A model generated the notes under the pieces. It ran no database searches. It saw nothing but the letters and a program-made list of their open reading frames with translations, and was not told where the DNA came from. Of a stretch of 64,000 nucleotides of DNA, positions 11,941-24,707 are shown in pieces. Position numbers and translations under genes: made by a program. Source of the DNA: Dactylis glomerata (lineage: Eukaryota > Streptophyta > Magnoliopsida > Poales > Poaceae); assembly GCA_007115705.1 (NCBI GenBank), contig QXEO01000553.1:12636491-12700490 (forward strand), written 5' to 3'. Each line of letters starts with the position of its first letter. Within the stretch, counting starts at the first letter, position 1.

Positions 11941-14093
11941 TAATAACTAATAATACGGCTTGAGGACGCGATGGTCTATAAACCGTGGTAGGTAAAAAAA
12001 CCGTTTCGTCCGTCAAATTAACCCGGATCGATGGGCCTTCGTCCGTTTTAAAAGACCGGTTACTTTAACCCGGATCGATGGGCCTTCGTACGTTTTAAAA
12101 GATCGGTTACTTGGAGCGGCGGTGCGATTCTCTTCTCCGACAGCAGTACCTTGAAGACCGACATCTCGGTTGATAGGAGTCGGCGCGCGCCGCAGCGGCC
12201 CTCCCGTCCTCCTCGTCCTCCGACGGGGCACGATCATGCTGCTCTCCACCCAGTCCGAACAGAGCCGACACCGTCCGCCCTCCTGTCGCGGTCCCTGGCG
12301 CCCTCCACCCAATCCCCTCGCAGACCAATCGATTGATCCCACGCCGTGTTGGAGGCCCTGGCCCCTGAATAGTGGGTACTAGCCCCAGCACCATGTCGCC
12401 GGTCCCCTTTCTCATGCCACCGTCACCCGCCTGTACGTCGCGCTGGAGGTCCTCGCAGCTGCCGATTCGCTTCAGGCCCTAACGACTGCCGGGAGCAGGG
12501 ACGCGTTCCTCCACATCACCTTGATCCAGAGCTTGACAGGCACCGCCTAACGTGGAGCTGGGTGCTCGCCAGCTAGGCCATGGTGGCCTTGATGAATGGG
12601 TAGCGCGGGGTGGAGTAGGAGAGAGCTCAAGGCGCTGCGGGTGAGAGCGAGAGGCGCAGTAGACGGCGGTGAGGGCGATGGGCGGAGCAGGAGGAGGGAC
12701 ATTTTGTAGGCTACTGATTACTAGGAGTATGTCTTATAATTGACGTTGCTTTTCTGTGTTGTTTACCTGCACTTGCCGCTGTAGTTCAGAAATAGTCAAG
12801 GCAATACCATAAGTTTCCAGAGCATTTTCTTCACTTTTTTTGTCAAACGTAATATGCGAATGTCACCCCGGTGTCCTCTACTCTGCAACCTCTCAGTTTG
12901 GTATAGCTATTGTACTACTGTGAGGACACGGGTCTGTTTGGCTGTAGCGGATATGTAATCACTTCTGGATGTCATCTGAATTGTCCAACAGGAACCTGGT
13001 CAAGTTCAGTCATTCCACTGAGCGGACATGTTGGTCATTTTACTGAATTTCAAATCTGAAGTAGAATTCCTTACTGATTGCAGTGTATATTGTCCTTTGA
13101 TCTATATTTCTTCAAATGTCAAGTTGGAAAAAAAAATAGTCGCTCCGGCCACTATTACTTGTCCTAATATGGATGTATCTAGATATATTTAATGCCTAGA
13201 TGCATTCGTATTAGGACAAATAATAGTGGTCGGAGGGAGTAGATAATGAGATTTCAATAGAGATTTTACTACATTGGTTTGGGAAGCAAGCAAATCTGGA
13301 GTTATATGGTTTAAGAATGAGCGAGCCAAACAATGCAATTGCAGAGGTACCATATGCCTCTCTCATGGAGAACATCAACTGCGAGAAGAATGAATTGCGG
13401 AGAGCACATGCTTCTATGGCATCACCGCACGGTAGTAGCTGCTGATGGATATCAGTTATAGATACAAGAAACTCATCATTGGGTTAAAGAATCTTCTTGT
13501 TATTTTATGGTCATCATTAGTTTGACCAGAATGAAAAACGTTAGCAAGGGAACCAGCTCTACAATCCGGTCGGATGTGAGATCTTCGATGACTACGCAAG
13601 AAAGTTGGTGCGGTGTTTTATATCATGTAGACCCAATAGGGGTAGGGGTTATAATTGGTGCTTACTTACTACTACCTTCGTACTTTACATAATTTTTCCC
13701 TCACAATTCATTAGATTGATATGTAAGCATCTGTTTTGAATTTGCCAGGTATCACAATATTATTGGGATCTTCCAATTTTTTACCTTTATAGGAAAAAAG
13801 TAATGAGCAGAATGATTGAAGTGAATGATCCCTTGCTAAAAATCGGGTTCAGTACTTTATCCTATTAACAAATTTCTTGGGCTTGTTTGGTTATTGGATT
13901 AGCTATGAAGCTGGCCATGGTGCTGGAGCACACAAGGCTAGAGATGACTGTAGTTCTGCAGCGGAACCTGCAGCATGGGCAAGGGGGTTTCTTTATCCCA
14001 TCTTTTTTTGTTCATGTCACAATTCTACTTGGTGTATGTCGGTGTGATGCAGATACTAAAATGACCGTAGCAACACACGGGCAAATGTGCTAT
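11941..14093 (+). mobile_element. Non-autonomous Helitron, chain unit 2
   Basis: Starts directly after the CTAG of unit 1. TAATAACTAATAATACGG matches the family 5' end with TC changed to TA. The 3' end is decayed: hairpin CCGTAGCAACACACGG at about 14066-14081 and CTAT where CTAG is expected (14090-14093). It contains a GC-rich block at 12110-12700 with unidentifiable short ORFs and a Stowaway MITE at 13139-13239. No Helitron enzymes. Confidence 0.7.
13139..13239. mobile_element. Stowaway-type MITE (in Helitron unit 2)
   Basis: Near-perfect palindrome of about 100 bp: GTCGCTCCGGCCACTATTA at the left pairs with TAATAGTGGTCGGAGGGAG at the right. Flanked by TA on both sides (13137-13138, 13240-13241), the Tc1/mariner target. 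The right end has the usual CTCCCTCCG terminus; the left is mutated. Confidence 0.85.
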
Positions 14094-14122
14094 AATATAT
14101 ATATATAATATAATAATAATAA

Positions 14123-14551
14123 TCTCTACTAATAATACGGCTTAAAGACGTGATGGTTAAAAAACTACGATGACTAGATGCTTAAAAGCAGTGCCAAATA
14201 GATGTCGATTAAATCGGAGTGGAGGAAGTACACCAGACTGAAAAATTACGAGCACATGACTAGAACCCCGACGATAGGCCTGTCTCCAATCCAATTAGTA
14301 GCCCATCGGGTCATGTTGGTACTAGCGTCAGAGTTAAAAACTTTTTTGGCAAGCAACAAACACGGCACTGCCCTAGAACCCGGCTGAGGAAGGAGGCCAT
14401 AGCTATTAGCCTAGACGCTCAGTTGTTGAAGGTTAATGAGCCACAACGCTTGGGGCAGTGAAGACGACCCTCCTACCCGGCTCCGTCGTGTAGATCTTTG
14501 ATGCTTGCTCCATCTCCTCCTTCTTCTCCGACGTCCCCTCTATCTAATATA

Positions 14552-14600
<49 letters not shown>

Positions 14601-15214
14601 GTGCCTCTGTCAACTCAAACATATACAAGGTGGGACGACAACGATAAAGTGATAGCCTCTTCTTCGCCGCAGGGGACGGGTAGGTGGAGGCGCAGGTGGA
14701 ATTTAACGTCCATGGCAAGTGCTCATTTACTCACCAGGGAATTCGTTGAACTCTCAAGGTTATATAAGGGATGGGCATGACAAAACTTGTGGATTCGATT
14801 ATCATGTATATTTGTCAGTTTTTTCTGGAGACGTGTTGAGACATGTGTGGAGACAAGCGCACGAGAGACATATCCGATACAATTGGCTAATTTGACGGAC
14901 GAATTTGACGGATGACCATGGCATGAGCAAGGTGAATCCAATCTCTAGACATAACTTCACTTGAGCTTGTACATAGCGAGGGCAATGCGTATCAAAGCTA
15001 TTGCTTCAAGGCGTCTCTAGGATACAGAGGAAAGTGAAATCTTTGTCAATTATGTTGTCAAATTATAGCTTATATCGAGTTGCATTCTTGTGGAAATTTA
15101 TTTCTATGCACGTCAACTTCAGGTGTCTTATTTAAACTATAATTTATTTATATTTCGGTTATATTTACCGCAAGAAAGTGGATGGCCCGTAGCAACGCAC
15201 GGGCATTCAACTAG
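14123..15214 (+). mobile_element. Non-autonomous Helitron, chain unit 3
   Basis: 5' end TCTCTACTAATAATACGG after A14122. 3' end perfect: hairpin GCCCGT (15185-15190) / ACGGGC (15199-15204) with loop AGCAACGC, then ATTCAA and CTAG (15211-15214), followed by T. Only 1.09 kb. It holds a CA microsatellite and no recognisable gene fragment. Confidence 0.85.
14551..14599 (+). repeat. CA dinucleotide microsatellite
   Basis: About 24 uninterrupted CA units inside Helitron unit 3. Confidence 0.95.
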
Positions 15215-15225
15215 TAATAAACTAA

Positions 15226-17741
15226 TCTAAACTAATAATACGGCTTAAGGTCGTGATGGTAAATACGCTTTGGTCTGTCCCGCTTTACGTTTTCGTCCGT
15301 CTGCAGTCCGGTGTCTATCGCACGTACCGCTTCGTTGGTCTGCCTAGGAGTCAACTCTCCGGCTCCTAGCTCTGTTCCGTTTCCCCCTCACATAACAGAG
15401 AAATAGACAATGGAGGGCCGAGCCATGTGCCTTCATCGACCCTCGCCGGATGCTGGGGAGGAGCAGGGGCGGCAAGAAAGGTCCAAGCCATACGCTCTCA
15501 TCGCCCACCCAGGGCAAATCGGAGACGCCGACATCGCGGCGCTGCGTGAGAGGGGACGCTTGGGGGATGCTCCAGGCCGCAGCTCTTACCGGCGGCGGCT
15601 AGCAGGATGAGAAACACGCCCGCGTTGGGTGAAGCAGGAAAGAAGAGGATATAGGATAGAGAGAGAGAGAGCCGGAGGAGAGGAGCCGAGCCACCCAGCA
15701 GCAACGCCAACGCGGGCCACTCCTTCTCGCCGCGGCCGGTCCCGAGCGGCGAGCCGGCGGTGTTGTCTTGTAGGACTTCACCGGAATCAAAAAAGACGGC
15801 GGCGCAAGATCTGGGCTGCATCGGAGAAGACCTTCCCGACGACCTTAACGAGCACGGCGACGATCGTCTCGAGGACCTGGGGGTGGTCGGATGCTTGGGC
15901 GTCGGCTCGCAGTAGCTCCGTGTAGGCGGCCGGAGCGGTGGTGGCTGGAGGCGGCCGGAGCGGAGGTTGCTAGAGGCGGCTGGACCGACGGTTGCTGGAG
16001 GTGTCCGGACCGGCGGTGGCTGGAGGCGGCTGGAGAGTGGAGGCAGTAGGCGGCGGCGTGAGATTCACGCCTGGCAGCTCGAGGCGGCGGCAGCAGCTTC
16101 TTAGGCGGCAGCGCGTGGGCTTCGTCGATGGCCGAGCTGGGCGGCAGTATATGCGCTGGAGGATGGGGCGGCAGGCCATCTTGGAGGCAGCAGGGCGTGG
16201 CTGGCGGATGGATTTGCGGGAGCACGGTGGTGCAAAGGCTGGAGGAGGACAAAAGCATGGAAGCGGGGGACGCAGCGGTGGTGACGACATCGAGGAACCG
16301 GGCCGCGCCAGGCAGATGGTACCGCTGGTGGTTCCTATTTCTCTAAAATCCCAATTGAATCGAACTGAATTGAATCATCTATACAAAATTGAAAACATTG
16401 GCCAGCTAGCTCAGTCAATGCCAAGGGCAGCGGTGGCGGAAGCGGGTAATGGGAGCCAACAAGAACGCTATTGATCCAGCTCCGCTTCACATCTCGGTGA
16501 GCTCTCCGTTCTTCCTACATGCCCTTCTTCACAGTGAAGCCTGCATCAATCTTTTTTTTCTTTTTTTTTCTACCTATGCTCTACCACCTGACATGCTGCA
16601 CTGACCAACTTGGAAGTGTTTTGACATAAATATATGGTGACCTTCTCACTAAGTCACAACCGCATAAGTGGCCTACCATTTGCAGAAGTTGCGATGCTCA
16701 AATCATGCATTATATTGATCTACAACAGCACTTCAAATTATGTTCTGCTTTCTGTAATGATCCGTTGTTTCTCAGATTTGTTATCTATGCAAAGAGACCA
16801 CTGATAAGGTGTTGCACTGATTATGTGTAAACTTTGAAAACCTCATATAGCAGCACCTTTAATCATATTCTGATGTTGTAAAGATCCGTTGTTTTTTAGT
16901 TTGCTCATCTCCCTGAAGACACGGCTAATAAGGTTTTACACAGAGTGTATACAAGCTTTGAAAAGGTCACATCTAATGGTAGTACATTTGCTATTGAAAT
17001 TGAGAGGGACCTTATACTAATTGTGAGCGTCCTACCTTAAATATTTTAATGTACATGAGAATGTCTTTCTCCTTTATATCACTTTCTTATTTTCTCCTTT
17101 ACATTGTCTGTCTAAGATTTTTTTCTAATTGTCTGTCTAAGATTTTTTTCTCTCCATATAAGTTCCAGTGGGCACGGTCGATTTTTGGACAGCCCATGGG
17201 TTGCAGTTTAGTTGCCGGAAGCCAAAGCTAAAGAAGAAGACCGGAAGGAAGAAGAAGACCGACCACTGCTACTGCTGGACTCAAGAATCGTCGAAAATAA
17301 GATCCGGTGCGCCCCCGCCACCACCATCGGCCGGGATGCCTACCACCGCCACCCGCGGTCGCCTCGCCGCCCAGCCCTGCTCAAAGCTCGGCATCCGCCG
17401 AACCTCCACCGCTCCGGTCCTCCCTCGAACATCTACCGCCGCTTCAATGGTCTCCTCACCGCCGCACCCACACCTACCACGCTAAGTCTATTGCTCGCTG
17501 GCGGCTCGCTCCATCCTCGATGACGACTTCTCCGCCGTTGCTCCTAGCGGTCGCTGCAGCTTCGCCAGCACCGTCTTGGTCACGTAATTAACTAATAAAC
17601 CAGTATGAAGGGAGTACACACAAACAAAGTATTGATGGAACATACTAAATAAAAACTTAGTGAGAAAATATTAAAGACAGACGACCATCGATGTAGCGAA
17701 AAAAATTAACAGCCCGTAGCAACGCACGGGCATTCCATTAT
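15226..17741 (+). mobile_element. Non-autonomous Helitron, chain unit 4
   Basis: 5' end TCTAAACTAATAATACGG after A15225. The 3' hairpin GCCCGT (17712-17717) / ACGGGC (17726-17731) is perfect, but the last four bases read TTAT (17738-17741) where CTAG is expected. The GC-rich block 15380-16480 includes a GGCGGCTGGAG-type minisatellite at 15925-16040 and overlapping ORFs on both strands. A second GC-rich stretch lies at 17200-17580. None is identifiable. The last 100 bp closely match the Helitron end at 50640-50787. Confidence 0.8.
15925..16040 (+). repeat. GC-rich minisatellite in Helitron unit 4
   Basis: Imperfect tandem copies of a GGCGGCTGGAG/CGGAGGTTGCTGGAG-type unit. They explain the long alanine/glycine/arginine-rich ORFs on both strands here. 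Confidence 0.6.
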
Positions 17742-17751
17742 ATAATTATTA

Positions 17752-20249
17752 TCTCTACTAATAATACGGCTTGGGGACGTGATGGTCCATAAACCGTGGT
17801 ACGTAAGAAAACCGAATAAAATTTCGTCCGTCAAAATAACCATCGCCCGGATCGCCAAAAAAAACGTCGTCCGTCAAGAAAAATCGGAGTCCTCCCATCG
17901 CGCGACTGCAATCCGTCTCCTCCGCGCCGCTGTCCACACTATCGCCGTCGTCGTCATCCTGGACATGTACACTTTCATCCTGTCCCGCACCCCACTCCCT
18001 CCCGGTCCCCTCTCCCTCAAGGCCTCAACCAGCAGCCACCGCACCTCCCGCGAGGTATCCCAGCACCCCGTCGAGGCATGGCGGCCAGGCTTCCTTCCCG
18101 GCGTTGGGCCGGCGACCATCTCTGCACGTGATGCGTTCGGTGACGCCATGGATTCGCGCAGAACGGCAGGAGGGAGACGTTCGGCCGGCGACCTCCATCC
18201 TCTAGGGCGATGACGACCACGCCGAGGACAAGCGTAGCTAGCAGATTCCTCCCAACCATTGATGGATCTGGGCTTGGAGGGCACAGATCTCGGCTTGGAG
18301 GGCCTGTATCCGTGGCCACCCTAGATGTATTGGTTTACCCTCTGTTCTTGGAAGACTTCTTCTCATCTTTTTTCTTATTTCTTTCTGAAGATTCGATTAT
18401 TTGGTGTGTCGGTTCTTGGACGAAAATCATGTACATGCATATGGGCTTGCATATTAGATCTGAAAAAAGTAGGTTCCCTAATCCATCTTATTGTTCGTAC
18501 ATATATGAATGATTTGTATGCAAAGTGAAAGTGTACTCAAGAAATTTCAATACTGGAGCACTTGTCCGACACAATGTTGCAAGAAATTTCCATACTGGAA
18601 TGGAAATCTGTACTGGTGGTGACAGTTTATGCGGCAAACTCGCAAATAGGCAGCACATGGATCTCAGAGCAAATAGGCAGTAGCATAGAGTTGTTTTTTA
18701 CTGAACAACAAAATATACTGGAGGTGGTCTTTGCAATTTACACAACAGGCTGCAGAGATCCCGAGGCAGAAATGAACGCCCAGGATAAGCCCAGGACACC
18801 CACATATATGTAGAGTAGTATTTTCGCAAGCCGCAGGTATTCTTTCTCAAATTCTGCTCTGTCATTTGACTATCAGGTTAGTGACAACCAGCGCACCACG
18901 GGCAACTGAACAAATCGAGAAAAGAGAAAATACTTTGAATGAATTGGTGAGCGAGGATTGAGCAAACGAAATTGGTGTGCTAAGAGAACTATGCATGCTC
19001 AGTGATGTAAATTATTGGGAAGTAGTACAACGTAACCACTTTTGAAAAGAACAGAGACCAGTCAGACACCCGATGCATCGACTGAAATCTATTTTAACTG
19101 ATCGTCACATGATGCTAATTACTAGCTAAGTTAATCCTCAGAGGAAAAGCATCAATACCATGCATCTTTGTCTGCTAAGTTCCTATCCTTCCCACCTCCT
19201 CAGATCGTGTTCAGTTTCTACACCAAGCTGGGAGACTATAGTATATACTTAAGGACTTCTGGATGGAGTTCTCTACTGTTGTATGCTCAACGTTTATAAG
19301 CTTCTACTCTTTCATTTGCTTGGCATAACATAATGAAGCATGAGTTCCTTTGTTTATGAGCAGGATGGTATTGTTGCCATTGGTTCGAATGGGATCTGGA
19401 CATATGAGTTAGTATCTGTATTTAAGTATGTGTTTAATGAGTGAGTATAACTTGTGCTGCAATTTTTTCCCTTGGCTTTAACCATCTTTTGTGAAGGGAA
19501 CATGCTCTACTCTTTCATTTACTTGGTATAACATCAACTGACAACATATGGTGATAAGGCTGCTGAGTCAAAGCTAAAGATTTTAATTCCCGGAAAACAA
19601 CTCAAGGTTTAAGGCTATGGCATGCTACACTAATACATTTGTCACTGTATCTTCAGGGTAATTCAGAAGTTGGCAACAACTGAAGTCAGCCATCGCCTTT
19701 CCAAACGGCACAAACAGCAGCCTAACCATCTTCAGTCTATGCATGCAAAAGTTCAGAAGCTCTTCTTGGTCTAACGAATTCAGAGTCATCTTATATAAAA
19801 AGAGGAGCATATTAATTTTGTACCTTTTAATAACCAAAGTGCAGTCATAGTTTTTGCATTATAGTTCTTTTATCGTCGGAAAGTGAATACTGAAGAACTG
19901 AAATAAACTGTAATTTCCACGTAAGAGGAGATCCCTGCAGAATTTTTGATGCATCGGCCTTTTCAATATGAGTTTGCCATATAATTCTATATCATGTAAG
20001 TACTTTATTTACTTGCCGTAGGTGCAGTGTCAATATATTCTTCTTGTAGTAAATATTATTCATCTTGGCATATGTTGTCATTTTTTGAGATTTTAAATAT
20101 TTTCTTTTAATAAATTATTAATGTGTATTTTCTATTTGAGATGCCTGCTAAACTGCTGATTGTCATAATCAAAGACATGACGCATTGACGAGCACATAGT
20201 GGTGCCGGTGAGGCTGCTTGCCCGTTGCAACGCACGGGTATTGTGCTAG
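17752..20249 (+). mobile_element. Non-autonomous Helitron, chain unit 5
   Basis: 5' end TCTCTACTAATAATACGG after A17751. 3' hairpin CCCGT (20221-20225) / ACGGG (20234-20238) with loop TGCAACGC, then TATTGTG and CTAG (20246-20249), followed by T. A GC-rich block at 17850-18320 carries ORFs on both strands (17779-18213 +, 17874-18284 -) that may come from a captured gene but match nothing I know. The rest is AT-rich and non-coding. Confidence 0.8.
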
Positions 20250-22206
20250 TAATAATAATACGGCTTGAGGACGTGATGGTCCGTTAACCGTGGTAGGTAA
20301 AAAAACCGCTTCGTTCGTCAAAAAAGTCCATGGTACGTCAAAAAAAACCATTTGTGAAGTGTCACGTTTTTGTCCGTTCGTCCGTCATCGAGTACGTCTT
20401 CCTACGTCGGGCTGGTTTGTTTCATTGTTTGCCATGTAGGTTTCTTTATGCTCACGATCCGAAACGATTTCCAATAAACAACCAACAGGCATGATAAAAG
20501 GAAGCGATCGAACGAACGATAGACTTTCCACGATCCCAGCTACGCCGCCGAACCCAGACTTCCGTAGCTCCATCGATTCGTTCGTCGCCGTGGTGGCGTA
20601 CCCACTACCCAGCGTCCCTGCACGTGGTTGATCTGTTCTTCTGTGGCATCGACCCCAGCCTCCCATGGAGCCGGCAGGGAATTGCCGCGTCCAACCGCAG
20701 TACATCACGCAGCAAGCATGCAGCAGAGTGGGTAAATCAACTAATAATGAGTGGCACGGCACGGCCTAATTGGCCGGGAATCATGCGATAGCGGCGGCTG
20801 CGAGGAATCGATCTGGGGCGACGTACGTATGGTCACCGGGTTTTTGTCGGCGGCGGATCGGAGGTGATATCCCCGCGACTGCCCAGAGCGGAGGATGCCT
20901 AGGTCCTGGGAATTGGGGATTTTTGTGGTTCCCTTGTCGCGAGCTCGAAGACACGCCGCCAAGGACAAAGCCTCGGCTCTCCGTCGTGAGGGCTCCTCTG
21001 CACCGTTGTGCGTGTATGGGCTGGTCAGTTTCTTGTGTCGAGTTCGCCCCGCCGACACCGGTTCTCCCTGGACATTAGCTGTAGTTGCTCCAGGTGGAGA
21101 CAGGGAAGGCCACCGAGGCTAAAATTTGGCGCGACTGGTCGAAGTGTGAAGACAGACGATTTGGCAAAGGTACGATGGTGGCAGTGACTTCGTCCTGGTG
21201 ATGCACTCACCGAGCGCAGAAACGAGTGGATACGTACCAGCGCGAGATCAGACTGTCGTCATCGGCCCCTACCCTCCCAGAGCTCTGGGAATTCTTGGTC
21301 TGGCTAGGAGGGGACAAGGTGGAGCGAGCGCTACCATAGTTCAAAGAAGGGGAAGTGCAGCAACACCGTTGGTCCGTCAGGTTCTCTGTTCTTCAAAATT
21401 CGTTTCTGACCCTTCCACAATGTCTATTGTGCTACTAGCTGCTTTGTTAACTTGCAGGTTCAGAGAATAGACATTCCCTAACGATGAAGACTATATATGA
21501 AGTTTGTTAATGATAGTCTGCATCACTAGAGAAAAGTTTCAGAGAAACTTTCTGGAGTAAAATGGGTATAGGATACTATATATGAAGGCATGGAGGTTTT
21601 CTTATGTTGAGTAACATCGTCAGATATTTGTACTAGCATATTTGGTGAGATCTTTTCTGCAAAATAACTTGATTTAAGCTGGCTTCAATTTATGTAAAAT
21701 TTTGATGAATGAACTTCTTTGCCTTTTAGTGCCCGACTGCAAGAAATCGTGGTTGCATTTTCTGTCTATCTCTGAAAGATGGCTGAATAAAATTCAATAT
21801 GCACAATAGATCCTTGCATCCAACTACTTGGTGTTGTGTTTCATGCGGCAATTTTTATCCAACCGGATTTGACAAATAACAAATATTGTACTTCCTCCAA
21901 GACATATTACTTGTCGGTAATGTTGATGTTATTGGTATATTTCATTATTGATTTTTCTGTAACAACATATCATATAAATATGAATACTGTGAATCGGACC
22001 AAGCATGAGAGCGGTGTCACCGGGAAAGATAAAAACACGTCCGTGCGAGGCTACACCGGGATTCCCTATAAAAACTAAATATCAACAGCCCCCGATAAAA
22101 AAAATCATATTTCAGTGAAACTCAAAAACAAAGTTTTCATGTAATATATTTTTTATAAAACTTTTATTATTTATAGACCCGTTGCAACGCACGGGTATTC
22201 AGCTAG
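20250..22206 (+). mobile_element. Non-autonomous Helitron, chain unit 6
   Basis: Starts immediately after the CTAG of unit 5. The family 5' block begins at AATAATAATACGGCTTGAGG, so the TC terminus is lost or altered. 3' end perfect: ACCCGT (22177-22182) / ACGGGT (22191-22196), then ATTCAG and CTAG (22203-22206), followed by T. GC-rich block 20560-21120 with unidentifiable ORFs; the rest is AT-rich. Confidence 0.75.
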
Positions 22207-23937
22207 TAATAATAATAAACTAATAATACGGCTTGAGGACGCGATGGTCACAAAACCGTGGTAGGTAAAAAGACCGATAAGATCGCTTCGTACGTCAAAT
22301 AGTTCGGCATCGTACGATAAAAAACCAGGACGGGACCGTTTTTGTTTCCTAAAGGTATCCCGATCGGATTTGTTCGTCCCCCGTGAGCTCCCCATGTCAC
22401 CCGGGCCACGAGCCCACGACCTCACAGGTCTCCTCCTGAGCAAGCCGCCACCCACATCGCACCTTCGGTTACATGAGCTGCTGTTATCCCTTTGCTTGAG
22501 GAGGAAACAAGGGCGAGCAAGGCCCCGACGCGTCCGAGACGATCCCGTCCACCTCCCGTGGTAGCTGTCCAACGCGCATTGGAGCCGCCCTAGCCTGCTG
22601 GTCGCACGGCCGCCGCTGCACCATCTGCTTCCGGGCATGAGCTTCGAGGCGTGGAGCTCCAGGACGCCGTTCCCCGCCCCTTCTTCTGTATCTCTACGGT
22701 CCATGTCAAGGACATGCCATTCCTCTACATTGTTCGCCCGTCGCCAACCCTCCTCCATCATCCCCTGGGCGGCCATGGTGCGCTGCATCCATCTGGGAAC
22801 TCCCTCCGCCCGTCACTTCTCATGACCTGCTCCACAACGCGCGGGGCAGCCTCCATCCAGCGCGTGCAGCCGCCAAGTGCTCGGCCAGATCCTCCGATGG
22901 CAGTGGACGCCCGGCTTGCACTGGCACAACGAGACGTGCAGGAGGGAGGGGCTTTTCCAGCAGATAGGCCTACAGGTCCAGGTCGTGGGACACAGACCAC
23001 AAGGTGATCTGGAAGCTGCGCCACTCCATGCCCACGCCGGTGACGTTAACCCAGCTAGATGTGCCACGGTGAGTGGTTTCTTCAAGAACTTCCATCAACA
23101 AGGCAAGATCTTCCTACAGAACGACAACTTCGTGAACCCTGATGCCACCACGAAGGAGGCCATCACCATCTAGAAGCCGGCCGTGTTTGACATGATCTAT
23201 TGGTCCTTTTTCTCAGTTCTCATGCTGTGTCGTGGTATTTTAGGCTTTTAGCAGATCTTTTTCTGAATTTTTAACAACTAGATCTGGTGTGTTTGATTTC
23301 AGTACCTTTCTGAGTTCGAACCAAAATTGTCTTTGTGAATTTTATGTAATGGGATTAATTGCATGGGAAGCTTCCTTTCCGCCCTGCTGATCCGTTCAGT
23401 GCATTAACACCGGCGATTGCCTACCAGCAAACGTTGCGCACTCTACAACTTCACATGAACAAGCAGAGAAAAGGTAGCTCTATTTGTGGTCGGCTAATCG
23501 ATTGTGTTTTTTGTGTGCCAAACTACTTGGCATACTAGGCCTGCCATCTCTTCTTGCAGGCTGTAAATCTCCCAGGACTGCTATGTGTTGGACTCTACAT
23601 TTTCAGTGATGAAGTGCGTCTTCAAGAATTACTATTACGTGTCTGCGTTAATGTCCTAAAAACATATTTCCTTAAAAATAGTTAATTTGTTAAAAATATT
23701 TTTGAATATATCAAAATGTCAAAGTTCATATGGGGAAAGAGGTAATTACATTACTCTATCTCATCTTAATGTTCAATACGACATTTACACAAGTTCAATT
23801 TTAGAAATTTATACACACTGTGTGCGGCAATGATGATCTAAACATTTTTTTCCTATTAATTTTATATATAAAAATATTATCTTTAATAAAAAAATATTTG
23901 ATAAAATTATCCGTAGCAACGCATGGGTTCAATAAAG
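22207..23937 (+). mobile_element. Non-autonomous Helitron, chain unit 7
   Basis: The family 5' block (AATAAACTAATAATACGG) begins within 10 bp of the previous CTAG; TC is not preserved. The 3' end is decayed: CCGTAGCAACGCATGGG (23911-23927) is the hairpin region, and CTAG reads TAAAG (to 23937). A GC-rich block at 22370-23173 has ORFs on both strands. One (+, ending at 23173) reads GFFKNFHQQGKIFLQNDNF and may be an exon scrap, not identified. Confidence 0.65.
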
Positions 23938-24441
23938 GATAAAAGCTTTATGAGTAACACAAACACACTTGAGGTATATATTTCTGAAACTTTAGAGTTA
24001 AGTCTCTCTACACCGAAAAATAAAGGTATATACATCATGCAGTGTTCTTAGGCTACGACGAGTAGCTGATGAACAAATATTTCTGTATGAGGTGTAAAAA
24101 GTTTATACAGGTTAAAAAGTTCAGGAGTGTAACATATTTTGTCTGGAAAAAAGGGAGAAGATATTTTCAGCCTAGCTACAGCACCGATTTAAGTTCTCCA
24201 AAAACAATTGTATGTCGCACGCACCCAGAACAACATTAAAATCACCTAAGGTAGAGAATTGCCAGTGGGAAACAAAACAAAGGGTTGTGAGGTTAAAAAG
24301 AACGCATTGTAAATAATGTGGCTAACAAAATGTCGTGCTTTTTTCAATAAAACAGTTGTAACCCACTCTTACTACACTAAGAGATAAGGATGGTAATCAC
24401 CGCAAAAAAAGGACATGTATGAGAAATAGAACAAAGAAGAC
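23938..24441. other. Non-coding DNA between the Helitron chain and the RTEL1-like exon
   Basis: AT-rich, no ORF or transposon end recognised. Its position suggests intron or 3' part of the RTEL1-like pseudogene, but I found no further helicase exons in it. Confidence 0.4.
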
Positions 24442-24526
24442 CTTAGAATCAGTCGGAGTAGAGAAGGGCATTCCAGTAACTATTAGCTATCCCAGCACGA
24501 TCAGCAAAATCAAGACCCTCACTAAC
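24442..24526 (-). pseudogene. RTEL1-like helicase exon (VSEGLDFAD block), frameshifted
   Basis: On the - strand an AG acceptor (24527-24529) precedes VSEGLDFADRAG, the conserved block late in the helicase core of RTEL1/XPD-type DEAH DNA helicases. After GIA the frame breaks. A shifted frame resumes VTGMPFSTPTDSKV, the expected continuation, so about two bases appear lost near 24485. The block is followed by a possible GT donor near 24441. RTEL1 unwinds D-loops and telomeric DNA in the nucleus (family knowledge). The exon that should come just before, ending AVCRGK in relatives, is missing. The Copia element sits 12 bp upstream of this exon's acceptor. Pseudogene, or a fragment carried by a transposon. 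Confidence 0.75.
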
Positions 24527-24538
24527 CTGTGAAAGTAC

Positions 24539-24707
24539 TGTGGAAAGTATTTGGTGCATCGATAGATTGATTGATCGTGCACAAGGCACATATATAGGTA
24601 CAGGGGTGTGACCGGGTCTAGTCTCCCAATGAATACAGGGGGGAGAAAGACACTACAGGTACAACGTACAAAACCCTACCCTATACACGTACAAAATATG
24701 TTCAACA
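24539..24707 (-). repeat. Copia 3' LTR
   Basis: 169 bp, TG...CA ends. The pol stop codon (24702-24704) lies inside its first bases in the element's own direction, so pol runs through the polypurine tract into the LTR. Confidence 0.95.

Noticed and set aside
14505..14780. 91-aa ORF with a Thr-His repeat
   Set aside because: Translation of the CA microsatellite.
15629..16474. Long overlapping ORFs on both strands in Helitron unit 4
   Set aside because: Produced by a GC-rich minisatellite; both strands open, no family motif.
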